From positions 64,461,447 through 64,525,446 of the forward strand of contig CM057477.1 in NCBI GenBank assembly GCA_030035585.1: 64,000 nucleotides of DNA, written 5' to 3'. A program made the position numbers and the translations under genes. The notes under the pieces were generated by a model that had not been told where the DNA came from, ran no database searches, and saw only the letters and a program-made list of their open reading frames with translations. The stretch comes from Dugong dugon (taxonomy: Eukaryota; Chordata; Mammalia; Sirenia; Dugongidae). This document shows positions 15,322-25,431 of this stretch, in pieces (position 1 is the first letter of the stretch; each line of letters begins with the position of its first letter).

Positions 15322-16323
15322 GAACTCAAGAAAAAGTTTAAACACAGAAGACAACATTCTTTGATGGTTACGAGGGTGGGGAGGGAGGGTGAGGGTTATT
15401 CACTAACTAAATAGTAGACAAGTATTATCTTAGGTGAAGGGAAGGACAGCACACACTACAGGGGAAGTCAGCACAACTGGACTAAACCAAAGCTAAAAAG
15501 TTTCCTGGATACAATCAAACACCTCGAGTAGCAGGGGTAGGGGTGTGGGGATCATGCTTTCAGGGGACATCTAGATCAATTGTCATAACAAAGCTTATTA
15601 AGAAACCTTACTGGTGAATGGCATCTGGGGTCTTAAAAGCTTGCAAGCGGCCATCTAAGATGCATCATTTTGTCCCAACCACCTGGAGTAAAGGAGAATG
15701 AAGAACACCAAAGACACAAGAAAAGTATTAGCCCAAGAGACAGAAAGGGCCATGTAAACCAGAGACTGCATCAGCCTGAGACCAGAAGAACTAGAGGGTG
15801 TCTGGCTACCACCAATGACTGCCCTGAAAGGGAACACAACAGAGAGTTCCGGATGGAGCAGGAAAAAGGTAGGGTGCAGAACTCAAATTCTAGTAAGAAG
15901 ACCATACTTAATGGTCTGAATGAGACTGGAGGAACCCCAGAAAGCACGTCCCTTGGATTCTCTATCAGCCCAGAACTAAAACAATTTCTAAGGCCAACTC
16001 TTCAGACAGGTATTGGACTGGACTTTGGGACATAAAGTGATACTCGTGAGGAGTGTGCCTCTTAGCTCAAGTAGATACAAGAGCCTAAATGGGCAGCTTC
16101 TGTCCAGAGGTGAGATGGGAAGGCAGAGAGGGTTAGGAGCTGGTTAAGTGGACATGGGGAATCAGGGGTGGAAAGAAGGAGTGTGCTGTCACAGTATGGG
16201 GAGAGCAGTAAGGGTCACATAACAATGTATGTATAAACTTTTGTACGAGAGACTAACCTGAAATGTAACCTTTCATCTAAACTACAACAATATAAAAAAA
16301 AAACAACAATTAAAAATAAAAAA
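15322..16323 (+). other. L1 3' UTR with G-quadruplex motif
   Basis: This is the 3' UTR of the inserted L1. A canonical four-tract G-quadruplex motif lies at 15374-15389 (GGGTGGGGAGGGAGGG), a position typical of the G-rich polypurine tract of mammalian L1 3' UTRs. Open frames at 15670-16035 and on the opposite strand are incidental. Confidence 0.8.
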
Positions 16324-16616
16324 AAGATTGACTTTGCTTTGAGGAGGCGGCTCTTCCTCGGTCGTATTTGGAGTGACTTCCAACCTGAGAGGTTCATCTT
16401 CTGGCACTATATCAGAGATGTTCTGCTGCTACTCATAAGGTTTCTTTCAGAAGTAGTTTTTCCTAGTCTGTCTTAGTTTGGAAGTTCAGCTAAAGCCTGT
16501 CCACCAAGGGTGACCCTGCTGATATTTAAATATTGGTGGCAAAGCTTCCAGTATCACAGCAACATGTAATCACCACAGTATGACAAACTGACAGACATAC
16601 AGTGGATTGGTACAAT

Positions 16617-17225
16617 ACTCTTAGCTAATTAGAGACCTTATTCAATAACTTACTTACCAAGTCTTGATTACTATATGTTTGTTCAGGGAATCATTCAAAG
16701 GGAATTTGACAAAAACAACAGGAAAATGGCTATTGATTAGGTTAGTAGTCAAGCATAAACCATTTGCACCACACCCAGTGAACTTGCAAATATATTTTTT
16801 TTAATATTTAATTTTGGAACTTTATTGAAAGTAAACAGCACTGTCAAGATTCAAGAAATTATTATTAACCTTTAGGCAGAGATTCTCTGATATACAGGCT
16901 TAATGTGTAACTTGGGTTTTCGTTTGTGGTTTTCTACAAAACAGACACATTTCAACTTGATTTTTTTTTTTTTTAGAGACAGCTTTTGACAGAATTTTTT
17001 CCCCAGAGTTCTCTAAAATCAATAAATAAAATATTATTGCTCTTTTTCTCCTCTATCCTTTATTGAATAAATATTTAGTCATATTAATTTATTGTGTTTG
17101 GTATTTAAGGATACAAACAATGAAATGAACTTGCAAATATTAACATAAAATTGTAAATAAAATGGTGTCACATACAGTACAGCAGGAATAGCAGCAGCAT
17201 ATTGAAAGAATAATATATTTTGGCT
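16617..17225. other. AT-rich sequence, partly old L1
   Basis: The first part continues the ancient L1 that was split by the RTE (TACAATACTCTTAGC onward). The rest is AT-rich with a T run at 16963-16974. No gene is visible. Confidence 0.4.
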
Positions 17226-17237
17226 AGGAAGCATTTA

Positions 17238-17439
17238 GGTCCCTGGGTAGGGCAAACTGTGAAGTATTTGACTACTAGCTGAAAGACTGGCAGTTTAAAC
17301 CCACCCAGAGGCACCTCAGAAGTCAAGCCTGGCGATTTGCTTCCAAAAGGTAACAGCCATGAAACCCTATGGAGCAATTCTACTCTGCACATATGAGGTT
17401 GTCATGAGCCAGGATCAACTGCTGACAACTGACAACAAC
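17238..17439 (+). mobile_element. AfroSINE with perfect target-site duplication
   Basis: A sense-strand SINE with tRNA-like head and RTE-like tail. Perfect 12-base TSDs AGGAAGCATTTA lie at 17226-17237 and 17440-17451. The same 12-mer recurs at 17840-17851, after the next SINE. Confidence 0.88.
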
Positions 17440-17636
17440 AGGAAGCATTTATGTGTCCCTTGGCCACCTCTTACTCCTCGGTGATCAGGCTTATTTCCAT
17501 TCAGCCAATCACTGAAATTGGGAGTACTCCTCCAATGAATGGCCATCTCCCAGATATCTCATGACGAAACTAGGAGTACTGGTCTGTAAATACTTTGAGA
17601 GTAGGATTTACTGCTTGTCTGACTCCATCTGCCCAG

Positions 17637-17839
17637 AGGAATCCCTGGGTGGTGCAAATGGTTAATGCACTTGGCTGCTAACCAAAGGTTGGAGATATGA
17701 GTCCACCCACAGGCCCCTCGGAAGAAAAGTCTAGCAACCTGATTCTGAAAAATCAGCCATTATAAACCCTATGGAGCACAATGCTACTCTGACACCCATG
17801 AAGTTGCCGTAAGTCAAAATTGACTCAATAGCAAATAGT
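17637..17839 (+). mobile_element. AfroSINE
   Basis: A sense copy starting AGGAATCCCTGGGTGGTGC and ending near GACTCAATAGCAAATAGT. No matching TSD is seen on its left side, but AGGAAGCATTTA follows it directly. 17452-17636, between the two SINEs, is unassigned. Confidence 0.85.
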
Positions 17840-17851
17840 AGGAAGCATTTA

Positions 17852-18467
17852 TATCAGGAATGCAAAGATGATTCAATATTTTGAAAGCTATTAATATGAT
17901 TCGCCATTCAAATAGATCAAAAAAAAAAAGAATTACATAATTGTCTTTCTTGACATTGGAAAGACATTCAATAAAATTTCACATAATTCTTAATAAAAAC
18001 TCTTAATAAAATAAGACTAGATATTCCTTCAAAGGACACCACCAAGAAAGTGAAAAGACAAGCCACAGAATGGGAAAAAATATTTGCAAATAACATGACT
18101 GATTAAGGACTTATATCCAGAATATATAAAGAAGTCTTACAACTCAACAACAAAAAAACAAACAGCCCAATTGAAAAATGGGCAAAGGATTGGAATGTAC
18201 ACTTTTCCAGAAAAGATATACAAATGGCCAATAAGCAAATAAAAAGATGCTCAACATAATTTGTCACTAGGGAGATGCAAGTCAAAACCACAATGAGATA
18301 CCACTTCACACCCTCTAGAATGGCTATAATCAAAAAGACAACAATAGCAAGAGTTGGCAAGGATGTGGAGAAATTGGAATCTCATATACTTCTGGTGGGA
18401 ATGTAAAATGGTGCAGTTGCTTTGTAAGACAGTCTGGCAGTGTCTCAAAACGGTAAAGATAGAGTCA
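17852..18467 (+). mobile_element. Old L1 (L1M-type) ORF2 3' part, first half
   Basis: Degenerate L1 ORF2 C-terminal sequence, recognisable from CAGAATGGGAAAAAATATTT through AATGGGCAAAGGA and the C-terminal region. It is interrupted at 18468 by a solo LTR and resumes at 19190. Confidence 0.8.
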
Positions 18468-18472
18468 CCATA

Positions 18473-19189
18473 TGTTATGGAATGAACTGTGTCTCCCAAA
18501 AATACATGTCAATTTGGCTAGGCCATGATTCCCAGTATTGTGTGATTGGCCTCCATTTTGAGATCTGATATAATTTTCCTATGTGTTATAAATCCTAATC
18601 TCTGCCTGTGGTTAATGAGGCAAGATTAGGTTATGTTAAAGAGGATTATGGTGGGACACAGCACTCTCACTTAGGTCATATCCCTGATCTGATGTAAGGG
18701 GAGTTTCTCTGGGGTGTGGCCTGTATCACTTTTTATCTTTAGAGATAAAAGGAGAGAGAAGTGAGCAGAGAGCTAGGGGGACCTCGTACCACCAAGAAAG
18801 AGGAATCAGAAGCAAAGCGTGCCCTTTGGACCCCGGGTCACTGTGCTGAGAAGCTCCTAGACCAGGACCTTCCACCAGAGCTGACAGATAAAGCCTTCCC
18901 CTGGAGCTGGTGCCCTGAATCTGAACTTCTAGTCTCCTAGACTGTGAGAGAGTAAATTTCTGTTTGTTAAACCCATTCACTTGTGGTATTTCTGTTATAG
19001 CGCACTAGGTAACTACCTATCCGCACTGCCGTCGAGTCAATCAGAGTCATAGTGACCCTATAGGACAGAGAAGAACTGTCCCATAGGGTTTCCAAGGACC
19101 GCCTGATGGATTCGAACTGCCGATCTTTTGGTTAGCAGCTGAACTCTTAACCACTATGCCACCAGGGTTTCCACTAAATAACTAAGATA
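18473..19189 (+). mobile_element. Solo LTR (MaLR/ERVL-like) carrying an AfroSINE
   Basis: The LTR starts TGTTATGGAATGAACTGTG and ends ACTAAGATA (the expected terminal CA mutated to TA). The 5-base TSDs CCATA at 18468-18472 and 19190-19194 are perfect, and L1 sequence is continuous across it. An AfroSINE sits near its 3' end. A poly(A)-signal-like region (GAGAGTAAATTTCTG) lies near 18947. Confidence 0.87.
19017..19171 (-). mobile_element. AfroSINE inside the LTR
   Basis: An antisense short-form SINE. TSDs made of LTR-end sequence flank it: CACTAGGTAACTA (19003-19015) and CACTAAATAACTA (19172-19184). Insertion order is therefore L1, then LTR, then SINE. Confidence 0.9.
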
Positions 19190-19721
19190 CCATATATGCC
19201 AGCAATTCCACTTCTAGGTACATACCCAAGAGAAATGAAAACATATGTCCACACAAAAATTTGTACACAAATGTTCATGTCTGTATTATTCATAATAGCC
19301 AAAAAGTAGAAACAACCCAAATGTCCATTAACTGATGAATGGATCAACAAATTGTGGTAAATGCATACAATGGAATATATTTGACAATAAAAAGGAATGA
19401 AGTACTATAGACAAACTGAAAAGATTATGCTGAGTGAAAGAATCCAGTCATGAAATCCACATGTTGTATGATACCATTTACTTGAAATGTCTAGAATAGA
19501 TAAATCCATTGAGACAGCAAGTAGATTAGTGGTTGCCAGAGGCTGAGAGTAGAGGAAAATGGGCACTGATTTAGGGTTTCTTTTGGGGGTGACAAAAGTG
19601 TTCTACAATTGATTGTGGTGATGGCTGCACAACTCTGTGAATATACCAAAACCTATGAAATAATATACTTTTAAAGGGTAAATTTAATGGTATCTGAATT
19701 ATACTTCAATAAAGCTGTTAT
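19190..19721 (+). mobile_element. Old L1 3' end, second half
   Basis: Continuation of the L1M-type element (CCAGCAATTCCACTTCTAGG onward) through its 3' UTR to ACTTCAATAAAGCTGTTAT, the usual end of this L1 class. Confidence 0.82.
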
Positions 19722-19880
19722 GGAAACCCTGGTTGCGTAGTGGTTAAGAGCTATGGCTGCTAACCAAAAGGTCAGCAGTGTGAATCCACCAGGTGCTCCT
19801 TGGAAACTCTATGGGGCAGCTCTACTCTGTCCTATAGGGTTGCTATGAGTCTGAATCAACTCGATGGGAACAGCTATAAC
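19722..19880 (+). mobile_element. AfroSINE, sense
   Basis: It begins GGAAACCCTGGTTGCGTAG and continues to GAATCAACTCGATGGGAAC. It sits exactly at the 3' terminus of the old L1. A short AACAGCTATAACAGC repeat follows. Confidence 0.85.
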
Positions 19881-19911
19881 AGCTATTTTATAACAGCTTT
19901 AAAAACCAAAA

Positions 19912-19987
19912 ATCAAACTCATTGCCGTCAAGTACATTCTGACTCATAGCGACCCTACAGGACAGAGTAGAACCGCCCCATAGGGTT
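19912..19987 (-). mobile_element. 5'-truncated AfroSINE
   Basis: Only the 3' half of an antisense SINE is present, from CATTGCCGTCAAGTACATTC to GCCCCATAGGGTT. Confidence 0.8.
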
Positions 19988-20965
19988 GAGAGACACTCTC
20001 TTAACAAATAGACTGGCGTCGTTTTTAACAGACAAACTCTGGAAGCATTACCAAAATCTGAAACAAATCAAGAATGCTCACTATCACTATTCCAGGGCTC
20101 CTATTAACGTTTCACAGGAACAAGCCAATGCAATTTGGTAGGAGAAAGAAATAAAAGGCATAAAAATTTGGAAAGAAGAGAACCACCTGAAAAAGATTAT
20201 AATAATAATTCAGTAGAATATAAATTCAATAAGCAAAGATCGATAGTTTTCACATATTCAGATAAGCCCTAGTTATATACACTAAAATAAGTAAAATACC
20301 TAGGAATAAACATCACAGAAACATTCAAAAGCTATAGGAAAATAGATTAAAATGCTACTGAGGGACACAAAGAACGCAATGGCTAATTAAAAAGTATAAT
20401 CTATTCATAGTAGGATGGCTCAATATTTTAAATATGTTAATATTCTCTAAATTTAACAGGATCATAAATATATCAACAGAATTTTCAAAATTAAGCTGAT
20501 TTAAAAGTTTATGTGAAAAAATAAACATACAGTTATAGTCAGAACATACCGAAAAAGAAGAGTAATGAAGGAGACTATCCTCTCAAATTGTACAACATAA
20601 AATAAAGCTACAGTATTTAAATTACTGTGATTTTGGTGTGTGAAAAGGAAAGCAGATCAATGAACAGCATAGAGTGTCCAAAAATAGGCCCAAATACATA
20701 TGGAAATGTAGTAGAGGAGAAAGTTAGCATTGTATATCAGTTATGAAAAGAATTATTTTAAAAATGGTATTGGGATAACTGAGCAGCTGTCTTAGAGAAA
20801 AGAAAACAAAGCAAAGTTGACTATCTTATTTCTCATATCAGTGTAAATTCCAGATGGATCAATGATTTAAATGTTAAAAATGAAAACATGAAATTACTAG
20901 AAGCAAATACAGAAGAAAAATTTTATAATACCTAAATGGAGAACGCTCTTAAAATTATGGCATAA
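19988..20965 (+). mobile_element. Old L1 ORF2 fragment
   Basis: Heavily decayed L1 reverse-transcriptase to C-terminal sequence (for example GTAAAATACCTAGGAATAAA near 20291, corresponding to the KYLGINL region). It continues beyond the insertions at 20979 and 21128. Confidence 0.7.
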
Positions 20966-20978
20966 AACTCAGAAGCTA

Positions 20979-21024
20979 ACCAGCCCTGGTGGTGCAGCAG
21001 TTAACGCAATGGGCTACTAACCAT
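20979..21024 (+). mobile_element. AfroSINE head fragment (3'-truncated) with target-site duplication
   Basis: Only about 46 bases of SINE head (CCAGCCCTGGTGGTGCAGCA onward) lie between perfect 13-base repeats AACTCAGAAGCTA at 20966-20978 and 21025-21037. Retrotransposed copies usually lose the 5' end, so loss of the 3' end with a clean TSD is unusual. Confidence 0.8.
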
Positions 21025-21127
21025 AACTCAGAAGCTATAAAAGAAAAAATTCATACATTTGACTACATAGCAATAAAAATATCTTCCTTCCAAATATTGT
21101 ATGAGACTACTACTGTGAAAACTGATG

Positions 21128-22060
21128 AAAAGGTTACACACAAAAAGAAACAATCTTTGATGGTTATAAGTGAGGGGAGGGGTCGGGGGGACACTAAATA
21201 GACAATAGATAGATAAGTGATAACTTTGGTGAAGGATAAGACAGTACACAATACTGGGGAAGCCAGCACAACTTGTATAAGGCAAGGTCACGGAAACTCC
21301 ATAGACACATCCAAACTCCCTGAGGGACCAAATTGCTGGGCAGAGGGCTGTGGGAACCATGGTCTTGGGGAACACCTAACTCATTTGGCATAATATAGTT
21401 TATAGAAAAAATGTTCTACATTCTACCTTGGTGAATAGCGTCTGGGGTCTTAAAAGCCTGTGAGTAGCCATCTAAGATACTCCACTGGTCTCACCCTATC
21501 AAGGGAGAATGAAGACAACAAGATACAAGGGAAAGATTAGTCCAAAGGACTAATGGATCACAACTAGCACAGCCTCCACTAGACAGAGTCCAGTACAACT
21601 AGATGGTGCCCGGCTACCATTACCGACTGCTCTGACAGGGATCACAACAGAGTGTCCCGGCCAGAGCTGGAGAAAAATATAGAACAAAATTCTAACTCAC
21701 AAAAAAAGACCAGACTTACTGGCCTGACAGAGACTGGAGAAACCCCAAGAGTATGGCCCCTGGACCCCCTTCTAGCTCAGTAATGAAGTCACTCTCAAAA
21801 TTCACCCTTCAGCCAAAGATTAGACAGGCCCATAAAACAAAATAAGACTAATGGGGCACAACAGCCCAGGGACAAGGACTAGAAGGCAGGAGGGGACAGG
21901 AAAGCTGGTAATGGGAAGCCCAAGGTCGAGAAGGGAGAGTGTTGACATGTCGTGGGGTTGTTAACTAATGTCATAAAACAATATGTGTACTAACTCTTTA
22001 ATGAGAAACTATTTTGTTCTGTAAACCTACATCTAAAGTACAATAAAAAAAAATTGTTTT
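21128..22060 (+). mobile_element. L1 3' UTR, single-unit form
   Basis: A third copy of the L1 3' UTR type seen at 7301, with its G-rich block at about 21175-21190. It lacks the internal duplication and internal A run: it passes directly from the AAGGTCGAGAAGGG region to a single terminal unit and A tail. It is inserted in old L1 sequence. Confidence 0.82.
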
Positions 22061-22635
22061 AAATAAATAATGTCTGCCCTGAGCATAGAGCTCTTTAAAA
22101 AAAAAAAAACAAAAAAAAACTTCCTTAATGAAAAAATACTAATAAAGAGACAAACGATAAAAATATTTATCCCATATTTCACAATGAGCTAAAAAATCAC
22201 ATGAAAAATATCATCACCCCAACAGTAAATAAAACAAAGGATAAATACAGACAATTCCCAGAAAAGGAAGTTCAAATGAGTCTTAAACAAATGAAAAACA
22301 AAATGCTCACCCTGTCATAAAAATAGCAAAGCGAATTAAAATGATAACGATAGAAACTTTTGGTTAAATGTGGTGAATTAAATATATGCCTTATCTTTGT
22401 TCCTTCCCAAGCCCCAACCAGATGATCCTTAAGGAACAATAGGTATAAACCTGAAAAGATGAAGGGACTAGAAGAGGGGACAAGAATGGATAGAGACTTT
22501 TTTAAAACAAGAAACGGAAAGCAGATGAATGAGGTGGTTCACAAAAGACAGAGATGTTAGCCAAACAACATATATTCACTCTTTATCTATTCCCTTTCCA
22601 AGTATCTATATAAGGTATTTGCAAAGTTTTCCTAT
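22061..22635 (+). mobile_element. Old L1 remainder and unassigned sequence
   Basis: From about 22130 to 22370 the old L1 ORF2 resumes (GAAGTTCAAATGAG, AAATGAAAAACAAAATGCTC). 22370-22635 is unassigned. Confidence 0.5.
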
Positions 22636-22846
22636 TTTAATAGACCAGATAGTAAATATTTTAGACTTTGTGGGCCATATGTTCTTTGCCAAAACTACTT
22701 AACTCTGTTGTGCTAGCATGAGAACAACCATAGATAGACCATACATAAATAAGTGTGACAGTGTGCCATAAAACTTTCTTTACAAAAACATACAACAGGT
22801 TGGATTTGGCCCTCAGGGCATACTTTGCTGATCCCTGGTCTATATG
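22636..22846 (-). mobile_element. hAT-type DNA transposon remnant
   Basis: Contains the hallmark stretch seen on + as AAACATACAACAGGTTGGAT and the terminus TTTGCTGATCCCTG, matching ancient mammalian nonautonomous hAT (Charlie-group) elements. The exact family is not assigned. Confidence 0.65.
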
Positions 22847-23029
22847 ATTGTATATACACAGAAAAAGATCTAGAGGGTTAAGTTTCAGGTTGCCTAATTG
22901 AATATCTTCAATTACCTCTTTGTTCCTTTCAAACTAAAATCACTTAAAAAAAAAAAAATACAAGGACATAAAGAATGAGGGGGGAAAAGATAGCAGAAAG
23001 ATAGTAACAGCTAAAATTCACTGAACTAA

Positions 23030-23250
23030 GGTGCCAGGTAACATTCTAAGAGTTTTATGTGCACTAACCCATTGACACCTCTCAGCAACTCTCTGTTACT
23101 GCCATCATTTTAGAGATGAAGTAACTTGGGCAAGGGAGATTAAGTTCTTTAAACAAGGTTTACACACCTTGTCAGTTGCAGAGCCAGGCTTCAAACCCAG
23201 GTAGACTGGCTCCAGAGCCCATGTGCCCAATCATGATGGTGCATTACTAC
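23030..23250 (-). mobile_element. MIR
   Basis: Antisense MIR: CACTAACCCATTGACACC, then GATGAAGTAACTTGGGCAAG, then GCAGAGCCAGGCTTCAAACC. Confidence 0.7.
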
Positions 23251-23597
23251 CTAGGAAAATTTTGGTAGGTGGAAAGGAGATGTCTGAGTGATAAATGATA
23301 GAGGAACAGAGAAAGCTGAAACTAACTGCCCCCCAGAGTTTGGTGGGATGGAGGTGCCGCAACAAGAAGCCAGTTGATCCACATTGCAGAACCCAGATAA
23401 GGTTCAAGAATTAGAGACACCAGGTATCACTAAAGGCAGTGATACAGGGTGTTTGGAAAATAAAAGGACTGAAAACTTGTTTAACCAGATTTATTCTCTG
23501 GAAACTCTGTTCTAGATTTAGTTCTTGGGAAGGCTGTGGAGTCAGGCACAGATAAGATTACCTGCAATACTGAAAACAGGGGAATTAACCAAGTCTA
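23251..23597. other. Unassigned sequence
   Basis: I recognise no gene or repeat here. Confidence 0.3.
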
Positions 23598-23715
23598 CAG
23601 CCAAAAGGTCAGCAGTTCAAATTCACCAGCCACTCTTTGGAAACCCAATGAGGCAGCTCTACTCTGCCCTATAGGGTTGCTATGAGTCAGCACCTAACGA
23701 CAAACAACAACAACC
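23598..23715 (+). mobile_element. AfroSINE, head-truncated
   Basis: A sense SINE from about the CAGCCAAAAGGTCAGCAGTTC part to the CACCTAACGACAAACAAC tail. Confidence 0.8.
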
Positions 23716-24147
23716 CTATGGCTATGAGACCCCCATCAGCCTTCTTTCTCTTGTTGGCCACTAGAACGCTGCTACCAAACTTTTAATCCCCAAGTACAAT
23801 ACCAGTAGTTTTCCCTACAAAAAAGATCCACACTTATGTCATATTTTGGGGTCCTCCAACATGCGGTTGGGTCGCCATCCTATCATCCTATGGGGAGATT
23901 CCATGCACACAAAGCTTCCACACACTTGTTATTGCTTTACTCCTGAATACAAATGGACAGCCAAGGGTCAGCACACATTTGATTAAATCCCTAGCATGAA
24001 AGGCAGAGACCAAAGCAAAAACCCAAATAGGGTAAAGAAACTCAATGGAAACAGGAGCAAAGCAGGAAGCAGGATAAAATTTCAAAAAAGCTATAATTAA
24101 TATCCTCAGAGAGAAATGACAATATGCTGCATCTATGAAATAAGAGC
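23716..24147. other. Unassigned, possibly old L1 5' region
   Basis: The last 100 bases (AGCTATAATTAATATCCTC to ATCTATGAAATAAGAGC) resemble the region upstream of ORF1 in old L1/HAL1 elements. The rest is unassigned. Confidence 0.35.
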
Positions 24148-25195
24148 TGTTGTTGTTGTTAGGTGCCATCAGTTCTGACTCATAGCCACCCTATGTACAA
24201 CAGAACGAAACACTGCCCGGTCCTGCACCATCATCACAATCATTGCTATGTTTGAGCCCATTGTTGCAGCCATTGTGTCAATCTATCTCGTTGAGGGACT
24301 TCTCATTTTTTGCTGGCCCTCTACTTTTCCAAGCATGATGTCCTTCTCCAGACACTGGTCCTTCCTGACAACATGTCCAAAGTATGTGAGATGAAGTCTC
24401 ATCATCCTTGTTTCTAAGGAGCATTCTGGCTGTACTTCTTCCAAAACAGATTTTTTTTGTTCTTCTGGCAGTCCATGGTATATTCAATATTCTTCACCAA
24501 CACCATAATTCAATTCTTCATTCTTCCACATTCTTTGTCCAGCTTTTACGTACATATGAGGCAATTGAAAATACCATGGCTTGGGTCAGGAGCACCTCAG
24601 TCCTCAAGGTGCTATCTTTGCTTTTTAACACTTTAAAGAGGTCTTTTGCACAGGTTTTCCCAATGCAATACCTCATTTGGTTTCTTGACTGCTTCCATGG
24701 GCATTGATTGTGGATCCAAGTAAAATGAAATCCTTGACAACTTCAGTATTTTCTCCATTTATCATGTTGTTGCTTATTGGTCTAGTTGTGAGGATTTTTA
24801 TTTTCTTTATGTTGAGGTGTAAGCCACACTGAAGGCTGTAGTCTTTGATCTTCTTTAGTAAGAGCTTCAAGTCCTCTTCACTTTCAGCAAGCAATGTTGT
24901 ATCATCTGCATATCTCAGGTTGTTAATGAGTCTTCCTCCAAACCTGATGCTGCATTCTTCTTCATATAGACCAGCTTCTCAGATTATGTGCTCAGCATAC
25001 AGATTGAATAAGTATGGTGAAAGGACATAACCCTGATGCACATCTTTCCTGATTTTTGACCATGCAGTATCCTCTTACTCTGTTTGAACAACCGCCTCTT
25101 GGTCTAAGTACAGTTTCCTCATGAGCACAACTAAGTGTTCTGGAATTCCCATTCTTTGCAAAGTTATCCATAATTTGTTATGATCCACACGTAGG
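24148..25195 (-). mobile_element. RTE retrotransposon, 5'-truncated
   Basis: A second RTE copy. The 3' tail is at 24148-24200 (GTTGTTGTTAGGTGCC). The copy extends into reverse transcriptase and stops abruptly after TTATGATCCACACG (about 25195). The catalytic YADD is intact (codons at 24901-24912), unlike the copy at 10012, but the frame is broken elsewhere (pieces at 24673-24894, 24278-24487 and 25075-25272). Confidence 0.88.
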
Positions 25196-25431
25196 GTAAG
25201 ATGGATGGGGAAAGATAGTTGCCAAGAAACATGGAGATCTCCAAGGAACCAAGAAACAAGCTGAAGAGGCAAGGACCTTCCCCCAAAACCAACAGAGAGA
25301 GAAAGGCTCCCCCTGGGGCTGGCGCCCTGAATTCAGACTTCTAGCCTCCTAAACTGTGATAAAATAAATTTCTGTTTGTTAAAGCTACTTACTTGTGGCA
25401 TTTCTGTTATAGCAGCACTAGATAACTAAGA
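25196..25431 (+). mobile_element. MaLR-like LTR, 3' half
   Basis: The LTR 3' half contains GCGCCCTGAATTCAGACTTC, the poly(A) signal in AAAATAAATTTCTG, and the end GATAACTAAGACA. It is followed by internal sequence, so this is a 5' LTR whose first half is missing. It abuts the truncated RTE. Confidence 0.75.

Larger units (their letters stand above)
13453..16323 (+). mobile_element. 5'-truncated L1 inserted in the RTE
   Basis: This L1 starts within ORF2 reverse transcriptase and keeps its full 3' UTR and A-rich tail (about 16291-16323). It is bounded by a 20-base target-site duplication made of RTE sequence, at 13433-13452 and 16324-16343 (18 of 20 identical). RTE sequence is continuous across the insertion. 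It belongs to a different 3' UTR lineage from the L1 at 345. Confidence 0.92.
10012..16605 (-). mobile_element. Full-length RTE retrotransposon, carrying two later insertions
   Basis: This is an RTE-clade LINE on the minus strand, of the kind abundant in elephants. The 3' tail is at 10012-10090 and the 5' end at about 16590-16605. A TSD of 11 bases flanks the whole unit, ATTGATACAAT at 10001-10011 and ATTGGTACAAT at 16606-16616 (10 of 11). Removing a solo LTR (11438-11952 plus one 5-base TSD copy) and an L1 (13453-16323 plus one TSD copy) leaves about 3.2 kb, the usual full RTE length. One RTE ORF encodes an APE-like endonuclease followed by reverse transcriptase. Confidence 0.9.
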
